Positions 1-4,845 of a DNA stretch of 13,266 nucleotides are shown here, in pieces (within the stretch, counting starts at the first letter, position 1; each line of letters opens with the position of its first letter). The DNA is taken from positions 1 through 13,266 of the forward strand of contig JAZOOR010000047.1 of the NCBI GenBank assembly GCA_045655125.1, in the 5' to 3' direction. This DNA is from SIG578 sp045655125 (GTDB lineage Bacteria > Bacillota > Clostridia > Oscillospirales > Ruminococcaceae). Position numbers and translations under genes: made by a program. Under the pieces are notes generated by a model. The model saw only the letters and a list, made by a program, of their open reading frames with translations. It searched no databases and was not told the DNA's origin.

Positions 1-2
1 GA

Positions 3-197
3 ATGGACCCTAACAACAGTGAATATGCAGCAGCATACAATCAGATGTCTGCTCGCAGAAACGGAACATACAATCCAGGTGGATATCGCACCGCAGGCGG
101 TCCTATGGAAAGCTCCTGCAACGATATGTGCTGTGATTTTATGCTCTGCAACTGCCTTTGCAATGTCTGCGACGGGGACTGCAACCCCTGCTGCTAA
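3..197 (+). CDS. Cys-rich small protein, possibly 5'-truncated
   Basis: This reading frame encodes 64 residues. The first half is polar and rich in Asn, Tyr and Gly. The tail (about residues 38-64) contains ten cysteines, many paired or spaced CxC, and ends in CNPCC. Short proteins with such Cys-rich tails occur in Clostridia, but I do not recognise a named family or function; metal binding or membrane association is only a guess. The ATG lies two bases from the window edge, so no ribosome binding site can be checked and the true gene may begin further left. The stop at 195-197 is 15 bases before the next start, which suggests the gene opens or belongs to the downstream transcription unit. 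Coding is supported by the biased composition and tight spacing, not by homology. Confidence 0.5.
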   Translation: MDPNNSEYAAAYNQMSARRNGTYNPGGYRTAGGPMESSCNDMCCDFMLCNCLCNVCDGDCNPCC

Positions 198-212
198 AAG
201 CGAGGTTATATT

Positions 213-749
213 ATGCGCAAAAGCTATAAGGTTGCCTTAGGCGGTATAATAATGGCGCTCTCTACACTCTGTATGGCTGCTACAAGTCTGTTTCCTGCCG
301 CTTCGTTTGCTTTGCCTGCAGCTGCGGGAGTTTTACTTATAGTACTCAATATAGAGCTTGGCAGTAAATGGGCTGTTTCGGTTTATGTAGGAGTTTCTCT
401 ACTGAGCCTTTTTCTTTCCTCAGACTATCTGGCAGTTGTTTCTTTCATCGCGCTTTTAGGCTATTACCCAATAGTCAAGGAAAGCATTGAGCGGCTGCGC
501 CGTCCCGTTTTAGAATGGATTTTAAAAATAATCCTATTAAATGTAACTATCCTCATCGGAAGCTTAATAACGCTCTTGTTTTTAGGCAGCGGTGCGCTTA
601 TGGCAGAATACGGCGAGTTTGGATTAGTCGGAATTATCATTTATATTCTCGGACTTAACGGAGCCTTCGTTATATACGATATTGCGCTCACGCGCATAGT
701 AACGCTCATTATTTTAAAGTTCATTCCGCTACTTAAAAAAATAAAATGA
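213..749 (+). CDS. Multi-pass membrane protein, ECF S-component-like
   Basis: The product is a 178-residue integral membrane protein with about five or six hydrophobic segments (near residues 8-28, 33-50, 53-68, 71-86, 101-125 and 137-168). It starts with the pattern K-V-A-x-G-G-I-x-x-A-L, as is common in small substrate-binding (S) components of energy-coupling-factor transporters and related clostridial membrane proteins. The basic stretch near residues 90-98 (ERLRRP) lies between two membrane segments. A GAGG element at 202-205 precedes the ATG. No soluble domain or catalytic motif is visible and the substrate cannot be read from sequence. The ECF relationship is inferred from size, topology and N-terminal pattern. 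No ECF ATPase or T component is in the window, so it would have to use shared ones encoded elsewhere. Confidence 0.75.
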   Translation: MRKSYKVALGGIIMALSTLCMAATSLFPAASFALPAAAGVLLIVLNIELGSKWAVSVYVGVSLLSLFLSSDYLAVVSFIALLGYYPIVKESIERLRRPVLEWILKIILLNVTILIGSLITLLFLGSGALMAEYGEFGLVGIIIYILGLNGAFVIYDIALTRIVTLIILKFIPLLKKIK

Positions 750-765
750 GAGGGTGAAAACTGAG

Positions 766-1194
766 GTGAAAAGCATTATTTTTGTCTGCACAGGAAACAC
801 CTGCCGCAGTGCTATGGCAGCCGCTATTGCAAGAAAAATATGCAATGAACGCGGGCTTGAAATTTCTATTGATAGCTGCGGTATTGCCGCTCCCATAGGC
901 TCTCCTGCCTCCCAAAACGCAGTGCTTGCCCTATCTGAGCTTTATGGGATTGACCTCTCCTACCATAGAGCCGCTCAGGCAGACTTAACCCTTTTAGAAA
1001 ATGCTGACATCATCTTTACAATGACACCTCAGCACAGTCTTGCGCTTTCATCTATCCCCTCTCTGCAAAGCAAACTGCGCTGTGCAAATCCCACGATAGA
1101 CGACCCTTATATGCAGGACTTATCTGTATATAAAAAAGTCGCCCAGCAGCTCTACTCACAGATATATGCGCTTTTATCCGAGGTGTCAAAATGA
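766..1194 (+). CDS. Low-molecular-weight protein phosphatase, YwlE-type (probable protein-arginine phosphatase)
   Basis: This is a cytosolic phosphatase of the low-molecular-weight PTP fold. The N-terminus carries the P-loop CTGNTCRS (C-x5-R nucleophile loop), and a DDPY segment near the C-terminus matches the family's general-acid Asp (usual DP[FY]). The residue before the second loop Cys is Thr, as in Bacillus YwlE, where it favours phosphoarginine; tyrosine phosphatases usually have Ile or Leu there. Arginine-phosphatase activity is therefore likely but inferred. I chose GTG at 766 because AGAGGG at 749-754 is correctly spaced for it and the product then begins MKSIIFVCTGN, the normal family start. 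GTG at 754 would add four residues. The stop overlaps the rimI ATG (ATGA at 1191-1194), so the two are probably translationally coupled. Confidence 0.88.
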   Translation: MKSIIFVCTGNTCRSAMAAAIARKICNERGLEISIDSCGIAAPIGSPASQNAVLALSELYGIDLSYHRAAQADLTLLENADIIFTMTPQHSLALSSIPSLQSKLRCANPTIDDPYMQDLSVYKKVAQQLYSQIYALLSEVSK

Positions 1195-1637
1195 CGGATT
1201 TTAGCATTGTTTTAATGGGGGAAGAGCATCTTGACGGTGTTTCTTTGCTTGAAAAGGCTTGTTTCTCACGCGCGTGGTCAAGGCAGGCTCTTAAAGATGA
1301 ACTAGATAGCCCAAATGCGCATTTTCTTATTTGCGAGAAGGACGGCGAGGTTTTGGGGTATGTCGGCTGCATATTTGTTTTAGGCGAGGGCAGTATTACT
1401 AATGTTGCAGTTTCACCTCTGCACCGCAGACAGAAAATTGCAGATTCTCTTATTTCTCGTCTTATACAAGATGCCAAAGCTGCCGGAAACGATACCCTTT
1501 TCTTAGAAGTCAGGTGCAGCAATACTGCTGCTATTTCTCTATACAAAAAGCATGGTTTTTTAAGCTGTGCTACCCGAAAAAACTTTTACAGAGACCCTAC
1601 GGAAGACGCTTATGTGATGCGTCTTTCACTGATTTAA
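1191..1637 (+). CDS. rimI: RimI-type GNAT N-acetyltransferase
   Basis: A 148-residue single-domain GNAT acetyltransferase. It would transfer acetyl from acetyl-CoA to a protein N-terminus, in RimI's case ribosomal protein S18. Family features seen are VAVSPLHRR leading into the acetyl-CoA loop, LEVRCSNTAAISLYKKHGF, and a conserved Tyr shortly after (NFYRDP). The loop normally reads R-x-x-G-x-G/A, but here it reads RRQKIA with Lys82 in place of the glycine (codon aaa at 1434-1436). Binding may be altered, or this may be lineage variation. The start overlaps the phosphatase stop by four bases, with GAGGTG just upstream. tsaD follows after 16 bases; rimI beside tsaD is a common Firmicute arrangement, which supports the name. 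The usual companions tsaB and tsaE are not in the window. Confidence 0.85.
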   Translation: MTDFSIVLMGEEHLDGVSLLEKACFSRAWSRQALKDELDSPNAHFLICEKDGEVLGYVGCIFVLGEGSITNVAVSPLHRRQKIADSLISRLIQDAKAAGNDTLFLEVRCSNTAAISLYKKHGFLSCATRKNFYRDPTEDAYVMRLSLI

Positions 1638-1653
1638 AACTTTAGGTGGTAAT

Positions 1654-2682
1654 ATGAAAGACACACTTATTCTTGCTATTGAATCTTCTTGCGACGAAAC
1701 CGCCGCCTCCATTATTAAAAACGGACGGGAAATAGTTTCAAATGTTGTGTTGACGCAGATTGAGCGGCACCGTCTTTTTGGCGGGGTTGTTCCCGAAATT
1801 GCATCGAGAATGCACATTGAAAGTATCTGCCACACAGTAGACAAGGCATTTAGTGATGCAGGGCTCCAAAAAAATGAAATAGATGCTATCGCGGTTACTG
1901 CCGCACCGGGTCTTATAGGCTCTCTGCTTGTAGGAGTAAACTATGCAAAGTCACTTTCCCTGCTGCTTAATAAGCCTTTAGTTCCCGTTCATCATCTGCG
2001 CGGTCACGTTGCGGCAAATTATCTTGCACACAAGGATTTAGAGCCGCCTTTTCTCTGCCTTATTGCATCGGGTGGACACAGCCACATTGTTGCCGTTCGC
2101 TCATACACAGATTTTGAGGTTATTGGCAGAACCCGTGATGACGCGGCGGGCGAGGCTTTTGATAAAGCCGCTCGCGCTATGGGATATCCTTACCCCGGCG
2201 GAATTGCCATTGACAAGGCTGCAACACTTGGAAACAAAAACACATTTAAGCTTCCCCACCCTCAGCTCGATACCCCTTATGATTACAGCTTTTCGGGGCT
2301 TAAAACCGCAGTTCTTAATATTTTAAATAGTGCCAATCAAAAGGGCGAGGAAATATGTAAGGAAGACCTCTCTGCAAGCTTTCAACACACCGTTTGCGAG
2401 ATACTTTGTGATAAACTCTTCCTTGCCGCCGAAAATTTCGGCTTTAAGACCATTGTTGCGGCAGGCGGCGTATGTGCAAACAGCGGACTTAGAGCAGAGC
2501 TCGAAAGACGAGCAACCGAAAAAGGCTACTCTCTCTACTATCCGCCCCTTTCTCTATGCGGAGATAATGCGGCAATGATTGGCGCGCAGGGATATTACGA
2601 GTACATAGCGGGTGTTCGCGCTCCGCTTTCACTAAACGCATATGCCACTATGGATATAGCTGATTTAAATTGGGAAAAATAG
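1654..2682 (+). CDS. tsaD: tRNA N6-adenosine threonylcarbamoyltransferase TsaD
   Basis: TsaD moves the threonylcarbamoyl group from TC-AMP to A37 of ANN-decoding tRNAs, acting in the cytosol with TsaB and TsaE. The 342-residue length is normal for the family. Visible motifs, in order, are the ASKHA phosphate loop IESSCDETAA near the N-terminus, RLFGGVVPEIASR, the metal-binding HLRGH (His114 and His118), SGGHSH, DDAAGEAFDKAAR, YPGG, YSFSGLKTA, AAGGVCANSGLR and the late metal ligand region LCGDNAAMIG. AGGTGG at 1645-1650 serves the ATG. It is the last gene of a tightly spaced plus-strand run (starts at 3, 213, 766, 1191 and 1654) and is followed by a hairpin terminator. Nothing is missing or unusual. 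Confidence 0.96.
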   Translation: MKDTLILAIESSCDETAASIIKNGREIVSNVVLTQIERHRLFGGVVPEIASRMHIESICHTVDKAFSDAGLQKNEIDAIAVTAAPGLIGSLLVGVNYAKSLSLLLNKPLVPVHHLRGHVAANYLAHKDLEPPFLCLIASGGHSHIVAVRSYTDFEVIGRTRDDAAGEAFDKAARAMGYPYPGGIAIDKAATLGNKNTFKLPHPQLDTPYDYSFSGLKTAVLNILNSANQKGEEICKEDLSASFQHTVCEILCDKLFLAAENFGFKTIVAAGGVCANSGLRAELERRATEKGYSLYYPPLSLCGDNAAMIGAQGYYEYIAGVRAPLSLNAYATMDIADLNWEK

Positions 2683-2689
2683 ATTAAAA

Positions 2690-2724
2690 AATGCTCCCTG
2701 ATGCCTTATGCATCAGGGAGCATT
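2690..2724. terminator. Bidirectional hairpin terminator between tsaD and gpsA-like gene
   Basis: A perfect 15-bp inverted repeat: the left arm AATGCTCCCTGATGC at 2690-2704, a 5-base loop, and the right arm at 2710-2724. It sits between two convergent genes. On the minus strand it is followed by six T's (complement of 2685-2690), so it should stop the gpsA-like transcript well. On the plus strand the T-tract is weak (ATTCTT). Confidence 0.88.
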
Positions 2725-2728
2725 ATTC

Positions 2729-3754
2729 TTAAAAGTTATCCCAAGGGATATTGACTGTTTTATTTCCTGCCATAAGCTCATTTACATGGGCAAACAGCGG
2801 AATACTATTCATATTAAATTCGCCGCGCTCACATTTAAGCTTTAGTGCTTCTGAAAGCGCCTTTACTGCGCTTACCGATTCGAGTGTCATTCCGCGCAGC
2901 TTTTCAAGCGACTCTTCTACTGTATAGCCTCTTCCCAAAAGCACGCCGATTTCACGGTTTCTTCCGCTCTCTACCGTTATGTAAAGGTCAGCAACTCCGT
3001 AAACTATATTTTCAACGGGGTTTCCGCCGAATGCCTTTATAATGGTTTCCATTTCGCGAATACTCTGGGCAAAAAGCCCCGACTGAGAGTTAAAATGTGG
3101 GCGGCAGCCAAGACCATCCTTGGACTCAGCAACACCTATCGCCATAGAAACTGCAAGGGCATAAATATTCTTGATGGCCGCCGCAATTTCAAATCCAACA
3201 ACGTCGGTGGTGGTGTTAATATGGTAATAAGGGGTTAAAAAAGTTTGCCTGATAGTTTCAAGAAGTTGATCACTGTAGCCGCAGATGCCAACAAAGGTAT
3301 CGTGTCTGTCAGCAAGCTCGTAGCTTATACACGGGCCGCCTATTGCGAAAAAGGGTACTCTTTTATCGCAGCGCTCCTCAAAATAATCTACAAATGAGCA
3401 AAGCTCTCCGTTTCCTTTGCTGTGTAGTCCCTTAGTTACAAGCAAGGTGGGTGTGCCGTCTGCTATAAGTGGCAGAATATCATCGGCAAACCAGTCAACA
3501 CCGAAGCTGCTGATTCCCGCAACAACAATATCGCTATCTACTAAAACCTCACGGAGCTCCTCTATCTGATAAAAAGAAATTATCTCAGGCAAACACCGTT
3601 TGAGCCCTAAATGGTATCTATCCTGCTTTAAACGAGCGATTATTTCGCGGTCATAGGGAGTTCCCACAATGGACACACTATGCCCGTTATCACAGGCGGG
3701 GAATGCAACTGTGCTTCCCATAACTCCGGCTCCGATAACCGTAATTTTAGACAT
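2729..3754 (-). CDS. gpsA: Glycerol-3-phosphate dehydrogenase-like protein (GpsA family, divergent)
   Basis: GpsA reduces dihydroxyacetone phosphate to sn-glycerol-3-phosphate for phospholipid synthesis, using NAD(P)H. The product has 341 residues, a usual length. It shows an N-terminal Rossmann loop GAGVMG (residues 8-13), the conserved TKG (107-109), TTDVVGFEIAAAIKN with the likely catalytic Lys195, and GRNREIG where the family has SRNRRFG. Two stretches differ from typical GpsA: the GPSFA-like segment reads GGPCISYELADR (139-150), and the glycine-rich DGLGLGDN segment reads AIGVAESKDGLGCRPHFN. It may be a divergent GpsA or a paralog with a related substrate. AAAGGA upstream of the ATG serves as ribosome binding site. 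It is a single-gene unit, convergent with tsaD and divergent from nrdG. Confidence 0.8.
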   Translation of the reverse strand: MSKITVIGAGVMGSTVAFPACDNGHSVSIVGTPYDREIIARLKQDRYHLGLKRCLPEIISFYQIEELREVLVDSDIVVAGISSFGVDWFADDILPLIADGTPTLLVTKGLHSKGNGELCSFVDYFEERCDKRVPFFAIGGPCISYELADRHDTFVGICGYSDQLLETIRQTFLTPYYHINTTTDVVGFEIAAAIKNIYALAVSMAIGVAESKDGLGCRPHFNSQSGLFAQSIREMETIIKAFGGNPVENIVYGVADLYITVESGRNREIGVLLGRGYTVEESLEKLRGMTLESVSAVKALSEALKLKCERGEFNMNSIPLFAHVNELMAGNKTVNIPWDNF

Positions 3755-3805
3755 AAAATTTTCCTTTCCTGCTTTTAGTCATCTTTTGCCATCTGATGCT
3801 CTTTT

Positions 3806-3834
3806 ATTATACTTAAATTTCCTCCCTAAGTCAA
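3806..3834 (-). promoter_or_regulatory. Sigma-A promoter for the gpsA-like gene
   Basis: Read on the minus strand: TTGACT (-35, at 3829-3834), a 17-base spacer, and TATAAT (-10, at 3806-3811). The -10 is perfect and the -35 matches five of six. It lies about 50 bases upstream of the ATG. Confidence 0.85.
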
Positions 3835-3896
3835 ACACTATTTGTAATTTTTTCCACTTATAACAAACCGCTCTGCAAAGCCATTTTTTAAAAAGT

Positions 3897-3912
3897 ATAC
3901 TATATATTGTGT
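3897..3912 (+). promoter_or_regulatory. NrdR box upstream of nrdG (strong copy)
   Basis: ATACTATATATTGTGT matches the published NrdR-box consensus acaCwAtATaTwGtgt at 15 of 16 positions. NrdR is the nucleotide-sensing repressor of ribonucleotide reductase genes. The box ends eight bases before the -35 element, as does the copy in front of nrdD. Confidence 0.85.
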
Positions 3913-3920
3913 TTTTACTA

Positions 3921-3949
3921 TTGACAAAATAGAAAATATAGTATAAAAT
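3921..3949 (+). promoter_or_regulatory. Sigma-A promoter for nrdG
   Basis: TTGACA at 3921-3926, a 17-base spacer, and TAAAAT at 3944-3949. Transcription would start near 3956, leaving a leader of about 75 bases before the nrdG start. The promoter is embedded between two NrdR boxes. Confidence 0.8.
3929..3944 (+). promoter_or_regulatory. Second, degenerate NrdR box upstream of nrdG
   Basis: ATAGAAAATATAGTAT matches the NrdR-box consensus at 12 of 16 positions and starts exactly 32 bases after the strong box. That fits the usual three-helical-turn pairing of NrdR boxes. It lies between the -35 and -10 elements, where bound repressor would block RNA polymerase. Confidence 0.6.
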
Positions 3950-3968
3950 GTAAATACAGTTTAAATGC

Positions 3969-4004
3969 AATGCGGGACATTTTTAAAATGAAATGCCCCG
4001 CATT
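3969..4004 (+). promoter_or_regulatory. Hairpin in the nrdG leader (possible attenuator)
   Basis: Arms AATGCGGGACATTT (3969-3982) and AAATGCCCCGCATT (3991-4004) form a 14-bp stem with one A-C mismatch and an 8-base loop. It falls between the predicted transcription start (~3956) and the ribosome binding site (4016-4022). Its outer arms resemble the terminators at 2690 and 8125 (AATGC/GCATT), but the following tract AATTTG is a poor U-run. Attenuation or RNA stabilisation is possible; neither is shown. Confidence 0.55.
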
Positions 4005-4015
4005 AATTTGCCAAA

Positions 4016-4022
4016 AAGGAGG
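4016..4022 (+). promoter_or_regulatory. Ribosome binding site that fixes a TTG start for nrdG
   Basis: AAGGAGG lies seven bases before TTG at 4030. The longer frame from ATG 3970 starts inside the leader hairpin and lacks such a site, so TTG is the better start. Confidence 0.85.
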
Positions 4023-4029
4023 TTTTATA

Positions 4030-4728
4030 TTGCATATCCGAGGTCTGCAAAAGCTCACCGCATTAGATTATCCGGACAAGCTTGCAGCAACTATTTTTAC
4101 AGGCGGCTGCAATCTGCGCTGCGGCTTTTGCCACAATGCTTCTCTTGTTTTAAGGCAGGAAGGCGAGCTTTCGGAAAATGACATTCTCTCCTTTCTTAAA
4201 AAACGGCAGGGTGTTTTAGACGGGGTTTGTATCACAGGCGGTGAGCCGCTACTGCAAAAGGACATATCCGACTTTATAAAAAAGGTTAAAGAGCTTGGAT
4301 TTTTAGTTAAGCTTGATACCAACGGAGCTTTCCCCGAAAAACTCCGCGAGCTTATATCACAACATCTTGTGGATTACGTCGCAATGGACCTTAAAAACAG
4401 TCCGCAGAAATACCCACTCACCTGCGGCTTTGGGGACAGAGATGCAAAAGAATTCTTTCTTCCTTTTAAAAAGAGCATAGAAATTCTGCTCGAGGGGAAA
4501 ATAGAATATGAATTTCGCACAACGGTTGTGCGCGAGCTTCATACACTTTCAGATATTGAGGCGGCAGGAGCCGAGATAGAAGGCGCAAAGCGCTGGTTCC
4601 TTCAGTGCTTTAAGGATTCGGGCGACCTTATTTCCGATGGTTTTTCAGAGCCGTCTCGCGAGCTTTTGCTTAAAATGAAGAGCATTGCCCAGAATTTCGC
4701 TCTACACTGCGAAATACGCGGTATTTAG
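4030..4728 (+). CDS. nrdG: Anaerobic ribonucleoside-triphosphate reductase activating protein (radical SAM)
   Basis: NrdG is a radical S-adenosylmethionine enzyme that places the glycyl radical on NrdD. The 232-residue product starts MHIRGLQKLTALDYPDKLAATIF and continues with the 4Fe-4S motif CNLRCGFCHN (C-x3-C-x2-C) near residues 28-37, then ITGGEPLLQ, the radical-SAM GGE SAM-binding segment, and LDTNG. This matches the longer clostridial/archaeal NrdG2 type rather than the short E. coli type. The start is TTG at 4030, chosen from its AAGGAGG site and family-like N-terminus; ATG at 3970 would add 20 residues of leader. It has its own promoter and NrdR boxes and lies 117 bases before nrdD. 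A separate strong promoter before nrdD means the two may be expressed at different levels under the same repressor. Confidence 0.92.
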   Translation: MHIRGLQKLTALDYPDKLAATIFTGGCNLRCGFCHNASLVLRQEGELSENDILSFLKKRQGVLDGVCITGGEPLLQKDISDFIKKVKELGFLVKLDTNGAFPEKLRELISQHLVDYVAMDLKNSPQKYPLTCGFGDRDAKEFFLPFKKSIEILLEGKIEYEFRTTVVRELHTLSDIEAAGAEIEGAKRWFLQCFKDSGDLISDGFSEPSRELLLKMKSIAQNFALHCEIRGI

Positions 4729-4740
4729 CTTATTTTGTGA
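4725..4740 (+). promoter_or_regulatory. Degenerate upstream NrdR box for nrdD
   Basis: TTAGCTTATTTTGTGA matches the NrdR consensus mainly in its right half and begins exactly 32 bases before the strong box at 4757. It overlaps the nrdG stop codon. The spacing is the main support, since the match itself is weak. Confidence 0.4.
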
Positions 4741-4756
4741 AAAATATTTTTAAAAA

Positions 4757-4772
4757 CCACAATATATTGTGG
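4757..4772 (+). promoter_or_regulatory. NrdR box upstream of nrdD (strong, perfect palindrome)
   Basis: CCACAATATATTGTGG matches the NrdR consensus at 14 of 16 positions, with the whole core CAATATATTG intact. The dyad extends through flanking A and T runs to a perfect 24-bp palindrome at 4753-4776. It ends eight bases before the -35, exactly as at nrdG. Confidence 0.88.
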
Positions 4773-4780
4773 TTTTGCTA

Positions 4781-4809
4781 TTGACAAACTTCGACACATA
4801 TGATAACAT
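4781..4809 (+). promoter_or_regulatory. Promoter for nrdD-trxB
   Basis: TTGACA at 4781-4786 is a perfect -35. At 17 bases spacing the -10 is TAACAT (4804-4809), a moderate match. The start would fall near 4816, about 30 bases before the nrdD ATG, whose ribosome binding site GGAGGAG is at 4834-4840. Confidence 0.75.
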
Positions 4810-4845
4810 TAACTCATATCAAAATAATTAAATGGAGGAGCATAT

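Noticed and set aside
1052..1546. 164-residue minus-strand frame across the phosphatase and rimI genes
   Set aside because: It is the shadow of two well-supported plus-strand genes, with no ribosome binding site or recognisable domain.
3779..3970. 63-residue minus-strand frame in the gpsA-nrdG gap
   Set aside because: It is an AT-rich random-looking peptide that overlaps the gpsA promoter and the NrdR box.
3970..4029. 20-residue N-terminal extension of NrdG from ATG 3970
   Set aside because: The ATG lies inside the leader hairpin and has no ribosome binding site. TTG at 4030 has AAGGAGG at seven bases and gives the family-like N-terminus.
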